Origin: Leuconostoc citreum
GTDB taxonomy: Bacteria > Bacillota > Bacilli > Lactobacillales > Lactobacillaceae
Direction of reading: 5' to 3'
DNA: 64,000 nt
Assembly (NCBI RefSeq): GCF_004354555.1
Contig: NZ_PUFH01000005.1
Location: 372,001 to 436,000, forward strand
The notes below the pieces were generated by a model, which saw only the letters and a list, made by a program, of their open reading frames with translations, did not search any database and was not told where the DNA came from. Positions within the stretch are counted from its first letter, which is position 1; every line of letters begins with the position of its first letter. Below are positions 1-7,163 of this stretch, one piece after another. A program made the translations under genes and the position numbers.

Positions 1-108
1 AATTTCTTTTCGTTTCGTCCAACTAAAATTATCTTGTTATCCTTCACTAAATCTTCCGCAATAGCTAATCCAACTCCTGAGCCACCGCCAGTTATCACAA
101 TATTTTTC
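1..108 (-). CDS. Short-chain dehydrogenase/reductase, 5' end only
   Basis: Only the first 36 codons lie in the window; the gene continues past the left edge. The start MKNIVITGGGSGVG followed by AIAEDL is the Rossmann dinucleotide-binding fingerprint (TGxxxGxG) of the SDR family. It begins 23 bases after the stop of the FabG-like gene in the same direction, so it probably belongs to the same operon. Its visible part closely resembles the start of the SDR ending at 22885, so the two look like paralogues. The substrate cannot be inferred from this fragment. Confidence 0.75.
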
Positions 109-131
109 ATTTTTACTAACCTCTTTCGTAA

Positions 132-878
132 TCAGCTGTTGTTTCCCATTCGTAATCCACCGTTAATGTCAACTATCGAACCTGTCATATATGTATTTAG
201 TGCAACAGCTATAACCATTTGTGCAACTTCAAAAGATTTTCCAAACCTTTTTAATGGAATTTTTGATAAAGCGTACTGTTTCATTTTTCCTGATAATTTA
301 TCAGTCATCGAGCTGACTATCATTCCCGGACAAATTGCGTTAACTCTGATTCCATTTGCTGCATATTCTTGAGCATACAGGTGTGTGAAATCAATTAGCG
401 CTGATTTTGATGCAGCATAATTTACTTGCCCAACATTGCCAATCTCTGCAATCGCCGAACTAATGTTTATAATTGCCCCTTCATTCTGGGTAATCATTTT
501 TGGGATGACACAATTTATAACGTTGACAGTTCCTAAGAAATTGGTGTTTATCACATTTTTGAATTGACCAGCTGTCATGTTTACAAAAAGAGAATCATTT
601 GTGAGACCTGCACAATTGACTAGAATATCTATTTTTACATCTGTAGAGAGTACTCTGTTTATTTCTTTGCTCATAGTTTGACTATCATTTATATCAAAAA
701 TGGCTACATTGATTAAATTTTGAAATTGACCCAAAATATCATCAGAAATTTCTCGTCTGGCGTGCAAAATTAAGTTAAAACCCTGAGAATCACAGTATTT
801 AGCAATTCCGAGACCTATTCCTCTGTTGGCACCCGTAATGAAAACTGTTTTTTGATTGTTAATTAATTCTTTTAACAT
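132..878 (-). CDS. FabG-type 3-oxoacyl reductase (SDR family)
   Basis: A 248-residue classical SDR of normal family length. Visible features are the cofactor motif TGANRGIG near residue 15, the NCAG motif near residue 88, and the catalytic Ser-Tyr-Lys set (ISS, then NYAASK). These place it among NAD(P)H-dependent 3-oxoacyl-ACP reductases and related ketoreductases. Its start overlaps the end of the small carrier-like gene by 20 bases, which suggests coupled translation; an AAAGGA ribosome site lies 11 bases before the ATG. It sits in an accessory cluster with an acyltransferase and an SRPBCC protein, not in a fatty-acid synthesis operon, so reduction of a specialised acyl or polyketide intermediate is inferred. 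The exact substrate is unknown. Confidence 0.75.
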   Translation of the reverse strand: MLKELINNQKTVFITGANRGIGLGIAKYCDSQGFNLILHARREISDDILGQFQNLINVAIFDINDSQTMSKEINRVLSTDVKIDILVNCAGLTNDSLFVNMTAGQFKNVINTNFLGTVNVINCVIPKMITQNEGAIINISSAIAEIGNVGQVNYAASKSALIDFTHLYAQEYAANGIRVNAICPGMIVSSMTDKLSGKMKQYALSKIPLKRFGKSFEVAQMVIAVALNTYMTGSIVDINGGLRMGNNS

Positions 879-1158
879 ATTCTTTTATATCCTTTACGAA
901 AGACCCTAACGTCTGTCCATCAATTTTTTCATCCAGAATAATAACGTGGAATCTATCTTCTAAAATATTTAATACTTCATAAAACTTATTCTTTTCTTGA
1001 TAGTATTTTAGTACACCCCAACTGACTTCCGCTGGTATAAAATTAGGTTTTGATTCATACATACAAAAAGAATTACACAATTTCTCTTTTGAATATGAAA
1101 ACACTGTTGATACAGCATTGATAATTTCTATTTCAATTTCATTATCATTTTCATCCAC
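859..1158 (-). CDS. Small acyl-carrier-like protein lacking the carrier serine
   Basis: A predicted acidic protein of 99 residues. GTG at 1158 is preferred because GGGAG lies 7 bases upstream; an alternative GTG at 1185 overlaps the regulator stop. The C-terminal half (ILEDRFHVIILDEKIDGQT, then FVKDIKEYV) follows the helix II-loop-helix III pattern of acyl carrier proteins. Where an ACP would carry the DSL phosphopantetheine serine, this protein has lysine/asparagine (EKNKF). It could be a degenerate ACP used as a scaffold, or an unrelated small helical protein. It lies between the regulator and the FabG-like reductase, overlapping the latter by 20 bases. The ACP comparison is by eye and tentative. 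Confidence 0.5.
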   Translation of the reverse strand: MDENDNEIEIEIINAVSTVFSYSKEKLCNSFCMYESKPNFIPAEVSWGVLKYYQEKNKFYEVLNILEDRFHVIILDEKIDGQTLGSFVKDIKEYVKRIN

Positions 1159-1181
1159 AAATTTTCTCCCGTTCTCATAAT

Positions 1182-2012
1182 TCACAGATCTAAAAAAGCA
1201 CCATATTTTTCATAATATTTTTTTGCATCTAAGTTATTACCAATATTTTTATAACATTTAGATATTAACAAAGAATATTCAGCTAGCATAAAAAAAGTTT
1301 CTTTTTTTATGACATCATCAAAACCTTTCAAGAGAACTGAAAGTGATTCTATATACCTCTCTTGTTTATATAAAAATACACCATATTGATATGAAATGAC
1401 ATTTAAATTTTCAGTGTTTTCTTGACATTTTAAGAAGGCATTATAAGCAGTGTCGAAATAATCAAAGCTTTTTTCAAAAAAACCAAAATCTAAATTTACA
1501 ACCCCTAAAGAATTAATCAATAAAATTTCAATTTGATTCTTAGGTTGATAAGGTTTCTTAAGAGTACAAGCAATAGCAATCTTTAGATATCTTTCTACCT
1601 CAAGAAGATTACCTTTGGTCTGATACAAAGCACAGGCATAATAATAGTAGTAAGTTTGGAAATCCCTGTTTGATTCAAGCTGATCTAATATTTTACTTGA
1701 CTCCATGTACTCTATCATTTCAGTGTATTTATGATTTTTACATAGTTGAAACACATGCTCAGCAAAATTTGAGGAAGCTTCAAAATCTAGTATCTGTTTT
1801 AAAAATGAGTTAGTCAAAGGAACATCTAGTCTTGCACACAATTTATAAAACAGAAAGACATTTGGCATATCACAACCACTTTCTATGCTACTTATAATAG
1901 CTTGTGAGCAAAGACCGTTAGCCAATTCAGACTGTGTAAGTTTTTTCCTTTTTCTACTCGATTTGATTAGTTCCCCAACACGTTTAGTCGCCTCATCCAG
2001 AACATTTTGCAT
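1182..2012 (-). CDS. HTH + TPR transcriptional regulator (RRNPP/Rgg-like)
   Basis: A predicted regulator of 276 residues. An XRE-type helix-turn-helix spans about residues 12-65 (KRKKLTQSELANGLCSQAII), followed by some 200 residues of helical pairs rich in Tyr and Leu, typical of TPR-containing, peptide-responsive regulators such as PlcR and Rgg. The ATG at 2012 is preferred over upstream in-frame starts because GAGG lies 12 bases before it. The gene sits in the middle of the cluster, 80 bases after the SRPBCC gene, so it may have its own promoter there. It is very AT-rich compared with the housekeeping genes, consistent with acquisition by transfer. No obvious signal-peptide gene was found next to it, and what it senses is unknown. 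Confidence 0.7.
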   Translation of the reverse strand: MQNVLDEATKRVGELIKSSRKRKKLTQSELANGLCSQAIISSIESGCDMPNVFLFYKLCARLDVPLTNSFLKQILDFEASSNFAEHVFQLCKNHKYTEMIEYMESSKILDQLESNRDFQTYYYYYACALYQTKGNLLEVERYLKIAIACTLKKPYQPKNQIEILLINSLGVVNLDFGFFEKSFDYFDTAYNAFLKCQENTENLNVISYQYGVFLYKQERYIESLSVLLKGFDDVIKKETFFMLAEYSLLISKCYKNIGNNLDAKKYYEKYGAFLDL

Positions 2013-2092
2013 AATTCCAACCATCCTCAAACATAGCATTCTTTTAATTTCTATTTTACCATTTTGATGCAAACGTGTTTAGAACAACTAAT

Positions 2093-2515
2093 TCATGGCG
2101 TGGTTGAGATTTCCGCTAACCGTTTTATATTTTCTAAAAAAGTACTAAAGAATTTTGAAAGTGCTGTATTACATAAAGACAGAATTGGAGTAATTCTACT
2201 TGTTTCGTCTATATAGAATGACTGGGTTAAATGGGTTATTCCAGAGTCTAAAGTTTCAAATTCCCAAATAATACTGTAATCAATAATTTGACCATCAATT
2301 TTGTATTCAATAGAATTTTGTTTTTCCAAAATGAGTAACATATCTTGTCTATTAAATGCTCCGTGTCTTAAAATCAGGAATTCATTTTCAGCTACTGGCT
2401 CAATTCCCATAATATTAGGATCAATTTTTAACAGTTGAATACCATTCATTAAGATATTTGAAACTTGATTTTTGTCACTTTCTATCTCAATAGTTTCATA
2501 CAATAATCTTTTCAT
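2093..2515 (-). CDS. SRPBCC (START/polyketide cyclase-like) protein
   Basis: A protein of 140 residues with the helix-grip layout of the SRPBCC superfamily: an N-terminal strand (LLYETIEIESDKNQV), short helices, a run of strands with alternating hydrophobic residues, and a long C-terminal helix (FFSTFLENIKRLAEI). Members bind hydrophobic ligands and include aromatic polyketide cyclases, lipid carriers and AHSA1-like proteins. No catalytic residue can be named here. AGGAG lies 10 bases before the ATG, and the start overlaps the end of the acyltransferase gene by 20 bases, so co-translation is likely. Next to an acyltransferase and ketoreductases, a ligand-binding or cyclising role on an acyl product is a reasonable inference. 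Confidence 0.55.
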   Translation of the reverse strand: MKRLLYETIEIESDKNQVSNILMNGIQLLKIDPNIMGIEPVAENEFLILRHGAFNRQDMLLILEKQNSIEYKIDGQIIDYSIIWEFETLDSGITHLTQSFYIDETSRITPILSLCNTALSKFFSTFLENIKRLAEISTTP

Positions 2516-3746
2516 TTCTTACCAACTCCTGACTAGGATCAAAATGTGAATCCATTCTCATTAGAAGAACAACTGCTTCATATTTACGCCGATCATCTAA
2601 TTGCGTACAAGTGTCAACTTTTAGAATAGATAATAAAATATTTCGCGCAGAACAAAATTCATGATTCAAATTCATTGCTTTAGCTAAAGCCAGCATGTAC
2701 TGTATGTTATTCCTGACCATGTCATTGGCTTTAACTAAATTTTTTAAATAACTTTTTTTGTCACCTAAAAACAAACTCTGATGCCCTTTAATGTAATACC
2801 ACTCAGAACTTTTTTCAGCAATTGATGAAGCCTTGTTAAGTGCTGAAGTAGTCTTCATCATATAGTATCTTCCTTTTAAGGTTTTTATACCTTTAAGGTA
2901 TCCTAGTCTTCCGTAAGCACGCGCGATTTCTAAAAAAATTAAATTTTGTTCTGATGAAGAACTGTCGAAACGAGCTAATAATGTTTTACCCAGATACAGA
3001 ACTCGTTTATGATAATCTAATGGTGTATGATTCGCATCAGGATAACTTCTCAAAGCTTTTTGATTATCGTCAATCATCGCTTGAAGCATTTCTTCTTTCA
3101 CATCTATTGATTCGACAGATTTGCTTTCTAGTTTTTCACGTGCCAGGCTACTTAACAACTGGATATTGGATCTACTAATGGCTGGTATTTCTTTTCTGGA
3201 GGTTTTTGGTATTTGGATTGAATTTCCAACGGCTACACTAATCTTTTTAAAATTCGGAAATATTGAAAACTTAGGTAAAACATCAAAATTTTCATGCATA
3301 CCAATTGGTATCATTTCAACTCCCGTGACGTAGGATAAACTTTCTGCGCCATTTTTTCCAAAATACATATTCCCAGTTGGGGTTCTAGTTCCCTCAGGAT
3401 AAATGACAACGACTGCCTTTTCAGTAATCAGCTTATCTTTTAGAACCATCATAGAAGACATGGCGTTTTTCGTCCTGTCAACAGATATACTATTTAAAGA
3501 TAAATGCCACCATCTTGAAAATGGTTTTTCAAAGGCCTCTTTCTTGGTTAAAAAATAAACAGCTTGATTTGGATTTTGTTTTTTTAGAAGATATAAAATC
3601 ACAAAATGATCCATGTAACTACTATGATTAGCGATGATTATACGCGGCCCATTAAACTTTAGATTCTCTAAACCTTTTACGTTGCCAACAAAAAAACTTA
3701 CAGTTTTTGTTGTTAACTGTGTAAGAATCGTATTTATTAAACTCAT
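2496..3746 (-). CDS. PlsC-type 1-acyltransferase with long helical (TPR-like) C-terminal extension
   Basis: A protein of 416 residues. The N-terminal half is a lysophospholipid acyltransferase domain: the HX4D catalytic motif is at residues 41-46 (NHSSYMDHF) and the glycerophosphate-binding motif YPEGTR at 116-121. This domain normally ends near residue 200-240. About 170 further residues follow, made of repeated helices (YLGKTLLARF, EIARAYGRLGYLKG, EWYYIKGHQSLFLGDK, LALAKAMNLNHEF) that resemble TPR units. AGGAG lies 9 bases before the ATG. The gene follows ribB by 18 bases and overlaps the SRPBCC gene. It may transfer an acyl chain to a small polar acceptor at the membrane, with the extension acting in partner docking; both roles are inferred. 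Confidence 0.7.
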   Translation of the reverse strand: MSLINTILTQLTTKTVSFFVGNVKGLENLKFNGPRIIIANHSSYMDHFVILYLLKKQNPNQAVYFLTKKEAFEKPFSRWWHLSLNSISVDRTKNAMSSMMVLKDKLITEKAVVVIYPEGTRTPTGNMYFGKNGAESLSYVTGVEMIPIGMHENFDVLPKFSIFPNFKKISVAVGNSIQIPKTSRKEIPAISRSNIQLLSSLAREKLESKSVESIDVKEEMLQAMIDDNQKALRSYPDANHTPLDYHKRVLYLGKTLLARFDSSSSEQNLIFLEIARAYGRLGYLKGIKTLKGRYYMMKTTSALNKASSIAEKSSEWYYIKGHQSLFLGDKKSYLKNLVKANDMVRNNIQYMLALAKAMNLNHEFCSARNILLSILKVDTCTQLDDRRKYEAVVLLMRMDSHFDPSQELVRNEKIIV

Positions 3747-3764
3747 TTACGTACACTCCTACAT

Positions 3765-4373
3765 CTATATTTTTTCCATATAGTTGGTTAACTCTTTGAT
3801 ACTTAGTAGTGGTAAGTTAAACTTTTTGGACATAGTAATCAACTGAGGTAGTCGTGCCATTGTTCCATCTTCATTTAGAATCTCACAAATAGCGCCTACT
3901 GGCTCCTCATTTGCTAATTTAGCCAGATCTACTGCAGCCTCAGTATGACCATTCCGAACTGCAACCCCACCATCAAGTGCTTTGAGAGGGAATGTATGTC
4001 CAGGGTGAACAAAATCTTTCTCTGTGCTTGATGGATCTGCCAAAACTCTGATAGTTGCTGAACGATCAAACGCTGACACTCCTGTTGTAACGCCATGTAC
4101 TGTCTCAGCATCAACCGAAAAAGTGAACCTTGTTCCATTGCTCTCTGTATTATTTGCCACCATCTGAGTAAGACCTAAACGGCGTGTAATACTCTCTCCA
4201 ACAGGAGTGCATAGTAATCCTCTAGCATGTGTAACCATAAAATTTACATTTTCTGGACTCATTTTTGCTCCAATGCCAACTAAATCACCTTCATTTTCTC
4301 TATCTTCATCATCCACCAGAATGATTAATCCACCTTTTTTCATATATTTAACAATTTCTTCTACATTAGCCAT
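3765..4373 (-). CDS. ribB: 3,4-dihydroxy-2-butanone-4-phosphate synthase
   Basis: RibB converts ribulose 5-phosphate to 3,4-dihydroxy-2-butanone 4-phosphate plus formate, the four-carbon branch of riboflavin synthesis. The predicted protein has 202 residues, a normal stand-alone length. The metal/substrate loop DDEDRENEGD lies near residues 21-30 and the GHTEAAVDL motif in the C-terminal third. The ATG at 4373 has a strong GGAGG upstream; an in-frame ATG 60 bases earlier has none. No ribA, ribD, ribE or ribH is visible nearby. It is instead the first gene of the acyltransferase/SDR cluster, so its product may feed a different pathway. That is inference: an isolated salvage or remnant riboflavin gene is also possible. 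Confidence 0.85.
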   Translation of the reverse strand: MANVEEIVKYMKKGGLIILVDDEDRENEGDLVGIGAKMSPENVNFMVTHARGLLCTPVGESITRRLGLTQMVANNTESNGTRFTFSVDAETVHGVTTGVSAFDRSATIRVLADPSSTEKDFVHPGHTFPLKALDGGVAVRNGHTEAAVDLAKLANEEPVGAICEILNEDGTMARLPQLITMSKKFNLPLLSIKELTNYMEKI

Positions 4374-4436
4374 TATTTGACTACCTCCTTTTTCTATATT
4401 ACAAAGCATACTTTTATTTTTGTCTCTATTCACACC

Positions 4437-4473
4437 GAAATATCAATAATTTTTATCGAAATACTGATATTTC
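4437..4473. promoter_or_regulatory. Inverted repeat upstream of ribB, possible operator
   Basis: Two 9-base arms (GAAATATCA and TGATATTTC) face each other 19 bases apart, with a third related half-site (CGAAATA) between them. The repeat lies about 60-100 bases before the ribB start, where the cluster promoter should be. A binding site for the cluster's HTH/TPR regulator is plausible. No confident -35/-10 pair was identified, and the rest of 4474-4602 shows nothing recognisable. Confidence 0.35.
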
Positions 4474-4602
4474 ATTGAGTATTTACAATTGTCTGTATTT
4501 TTGGTAATCATCATCTACTTGATCTTTTTCTTGTTCAACTTTCCCAAGTATTGGCATTGCGTCATCAATCTGCTTTGATTTTGTCAACATATTACTATTT
4601 GA

Positions 4603-5003
4603 TTAATATGTGTCAAAATTTTTTTCCTTGGGGCTAGGCGCTTGTTTAGACTGATTTACTTTACTTTGTTGATTTTGCTTATTAAATTGCCTTCGCAATT
4701 CAACTAGATTTTTATCAATATCTCTTAAAGAAGTATCTTCAATTTGTTCCAAATGTTTGTAAAGCTGATTAGCTAAACGCTTGCGGAACTCATCCTCTTT
4801 GTTGTCAGAACATTTTCGCTGACTTTTATTCATGACGCCTTAATCATCGATATTAAAGTCATCAAATTCCTGTGCTAATAATTTGAAACTAATGAATTCT
4901 TCTTTCAAATCGCTTTTGAACAAGTCATCCAGTTAAGCATTGGCTAACTGATTAGCTTTTACCATCTTGCATTTCTACCAGTTAATTATGTGTTCCCAAC
5001 TTG
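4603..5003 (-). pseudogene. Decayed MobL relaxase fragment
   Basis: Translation on the minus strand gives a degraded copy of the central-to-C-terminal part of the relaxase at 13074-14576. Matching stretches include VKANQLANA, FDDFNIDD then stop then GVMNKSQRK, and RKRLANQLYKHLEQIEDTSL, against MAKANHLTNQ, FDAFNIEDQGVMRKGQRK and RRRLANKLYRHFNQIQDNEL in the intact copy. At least two in-frame stops interrupt it, one of them a CAA-to-TAA change, plus a frameshift near 4970. The 76-residue open frame at 4603-4833 is the surviving tail. There is no N-terminal catalytic domain, so it is not functional. It marks an old mobile-element insertion just left of the maltose operon, in the same orientation as the intact relaxase on the right. 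Confidence 0.85.
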
Positions 5004-5404
5004 TCAACGTCATTTGAGATGAAATTTTTGTTTTAAAAATTGATATACCATGCAATGGCTGGTTGGACTTCAGTTAATGTTTTGTATGCTTCCAAAATAT
5101 TTGGGAATCCCCAACCTTTCACGACTGCAATTGGCTCAGCAGACATCAGCAGTATTGGATTACTAAATGGTGCAAAAGGTGTTGGCATTTCTGTCTCTGA
5201 GAATCCATCAATTGTGATCATCGATTGGACAGAATTAACCCAATTAGCACGTCCTATTTTAGCACCTGTGCAGTAAAAATTTACACAGATGGATGAATTA
5301 GCTATTACGGCTCTCGTTGATCACATACATCACCGCATACCGTAACTTTTACCGATATCACACTCAAGCAGGGCAATACGGTGGCAAATGTTAATTAAAA
5401 CAAC
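5004..5404. other. Unassigned stretch with short open frames
   Basis: Short frames exist on both strands (5040-5276 plus, about 5033-5260 minus) without a convincing ribosome site, family motif or good start. Third codon positions coincide in the two frames, so base composition does not decide between them. A plus-strand frame at about 5345-5395 ends with TFTDITLKQGNTVANVN and could be the tail of a lost gene. The stretch probably consists of gene debris beside the decayed relaxase. Confidence 0.4.
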
Positions 5405-5443
5405 AAAAGAGTGTCAGTGTTTTTATGTACTGACACTCTTTTT
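5405..5443 (-). terminator. Rho-independent terminator of the maltose operon
   Basis: A 12-bp perfect stem (AAGAGTGTCAGT with ACTGACACTCTT) with a 10-base loop lies directly after the pgmB stop codon. T-rich flanks on both sides could allow termination in both directions. Confidence 0.85.
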
Positions 5444-5449
5444 AGTTAT

Positions 5450-6121
5450 CTATTGCATTTTAGCTTCAATATTTGCTAATGTCACCTCTGAAGTAGACTC
5501 AAAATTCAGATCCGCTCGTGACAATACATCTGAAATACCAACTGCTAGTGATGTTTCACCTGCGCCATTGATTGAGGAAATTCCAGCAGCTGAATCTTCC
5601 AATCCAATGACATTTTCTGGATTTAAATGTAAGACTTCCGCAGCACGAATGAAGATTTCAGGATCAGGTTTTCCCTTTGTCAAAGTGGCGGGATTAACAA
5701 TGTCAACAAAATACTCAGTTAATCCCAAATGATCTAGAATCATTGGTGCATTTTTAGAGGCTGAAGCTACCGACATTTTATAGCCGGCTGCCATAGCTGA
5801 TTGAATGAAATCTTTCATGCCAGGTAAAACATCATCTTCCGTCAATGTGGAAATAAGTTGTTGGTAATGATGATTTTTCTTCTCTGCTAATGCTTCTTTA
5901 TCCGCTTGCGAAAAATCATCAGCATGATTCCCAGCATCCAAAATCATTTGCAAAGAAGACATGCGACTAATGCCCTTCAAACTTTCAGCCAACTCTGGTG
6001 TCCAAGTTGTGCCAACCTCATCAGCTGTTTGATGCCAAGCTTCGCCATGAAATCGCGCCGTATCAGCAATAACCCCATCTAAATCAAACGCAAAACCTTT
6101 AATATCTGAAAATTTAGCCAT
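5450..6121 (-). CDS. pgmB: Beta-phosphoglucomutase
   Basis: A HAD-superfamily enzyme of 223 residues that converts beta-glucose 1-phosphate to glucose 6-phosphate. The nucleophile motif DLDG is at residues 13-16, followed by the helical cap typical of PgmB. The later HAD motifs are visible as SVASASKNAP, then GKPDPEIF and GLEDSAAGI. It is the last gene of the maltose operon, 2 bases after galM and directly before a terminator. It completes the pathway: maltose phosphorylase releases beta-glucose 1-phosphate, which this enzyme sends to the phosphoketolase route. The assignment is secure from motifs, length and context. Confidence 0.93.
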   Translation of the reverse strand: MAKFSDIKGFAFDLDGVIADTARFHGEAWHQTADEVGTTWTPELAESLKGISRMSSLQMILDAGNHADDFSQADKEALAEKKNHHYQQLISTLTEDDVLPGMKDFIQSAMAAGYKMSVASASKNAPMILDHLGLTEYFVDIVNPATLTKGKPDPEIFIRAAEVLHLNPENVIGLEDSAAGISSINGAGETSLAVGISDVLSRADLNFESTSEVTLANIEAKMQ

Positions 6122-6123
6122 TT

Positions 6124-7107
6124 TTATTTATCCTCACTTTTTTTAATTTGGTAAGTTACAGTATATGTTTTTGTTTCATTTGCCGGCAAAACAATATCAC
6201 CAAAGTCTTCATGATTAACCGCGTCAGGCAAGCTCTGCATCTCAATAGCAAGCGCTGTTTTAATGGCACTGTTATCGTCAGGATTGGCAGTGAATACAAC
6301 AACACCATTGCGATCTGAATCTACTGTCAAGGTCAAGCTTTCATCTGGTGAAGTTAGTTTTAATCCCTCGCCTTGACGGCTTAGATCTAATACCCAAGCA
6401 TCATCATAATGCTCCTGTCCCAAGGCGTGCAAATGCGCAAAATCAAATTTTGTATTTTGATTATCAAGCACGTTACCGGTTGGAATCGTGTGATTATCAA
6501 CTTCAAGATGTTGACGTGACGCAATTTGTAATTTATGCTGACTGATATCTTGATCCTTACCAACTAAATTAAAGTAGACGTGCGTCATTGGGTTGAACAA
6601 TGTATTTTCAGTTGAAATGCCACTAAATATAATATCTAGACGATCCTCATCGTCCAATCGATAGGTTACTTGGGCAGCTAATTGTCCGGCGAATTCATCA
6701 TCAAAAGTACGTGTGAAATTAATTTCCGCCGCTGTACCCAAATTTCTTGCTTCACCGTGCCAATTAACCGCATCAAAGCCATTGATGCCAGAATGTAAAA
6801 CATTGCCATGATCATTTGATGTTAATGTAAAATGTGCCCCATTAATATCATAGTCAGTTTTTGATAAACGGCCGCCAACGCGACCAATTGTGTTTCCAAA
6901 ATGGAATGGATTATCTAAATACGCGGCTAAATCATCAAATTGTACTAATAATTCTTGTTTGACACCATCACGTTCAACGGAAAATGACTGCCAAGTTGCT
7001 CCGTACGAAATCGCAGTAATCTGTGTGTGTTTAATATTTTCTAGGGTAAACGCCGTCACGATTTTTCCGTCAGGTAATTGTCCAAAATCCTTCTCTACTA
7101 CTTTCAT
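6124..7107 (-). CDS. galM: Aldose 1-epimerase (mutarotase)
   Basis: A protein of 327 residues from the ATG at 7107, which has an AGGAAAGGA ribosome site; an ATG 48 bases earlier does not. Mutarotases of this family interconvert alpha and beta anomers of hexoses. Family features are the early ISYGATWQS and the GNTIGRVGGRL region, the conserved NDHGNVLHSG segment, the catalytic-His region THVYFNL, and DDAWVLD. It lies between malP and pgmB, where it would equilibrate glucose anomers released from maltose before glucokinase. A small stem-loop separates it from malP. Confidence 0.88.
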   Translation of the reverse strand: MKVVEKDFGQLPDGKIVTAFTLENIKHTQITAISYGATWQSFSVERDGVKQELLVQFDDLAAYLDNPFHFGNTIGRVGGRLSKTDYDINGAHFTLTSNDHGNVLHSGINGFDAVNWHGEARNLGTAAEINFTRTFDDEFAGQLAAQVTYRLDDEDRLDIIFSGISTENTLFNPMTHVYFNLVGKDQDISQHKLQIASRQHLEVDNHTIPTGNVLDNQNTKFDFAHLHALGQEHYDDAWVLDLSRQGEGLKLTSPDESLTLTVDSDRNGVVVFTANPDDNSAIKTALAIEMQSLPDAVNHEDFGDIVLPANETKTYTVTYQIKKSEDK

Positions 7108-7132
7108 GATATCCTTTCCTGCTATACAGCAA

Positions 7133-7152
7133 ATGAGCGATTTCTCGCTCAT
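7133..7152 (-). other. Intercistronic stem-loop between malP and galM
   Basis: A perfect 8-bp stem (ATGAGCGA with TCGCTCAT) closes a 4-base loop in the 56-base gap between malP and galM. There is no following T run, so it is more likely an mRNA-stability or processing element than a terminator. Confidence 0.5.
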
Positions 7153-7163
7153 CATCAGGCTTA

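Noticed and set aside
4374-4602. Possible FMN riboswitch before ribB
   Set aside because: None of the conserved RFN stem segments can be seen in the 230 bases upstream. Only the AT-rich inverted repeat stands out.
5033-5276. Overlapping open frames on both strands, 62-78 codons
   Set aside because: Neither has a convincing ribosome site, known motif or neighbouring partner, and both share the same third codon positions, so I list the stretch only as unassigned.
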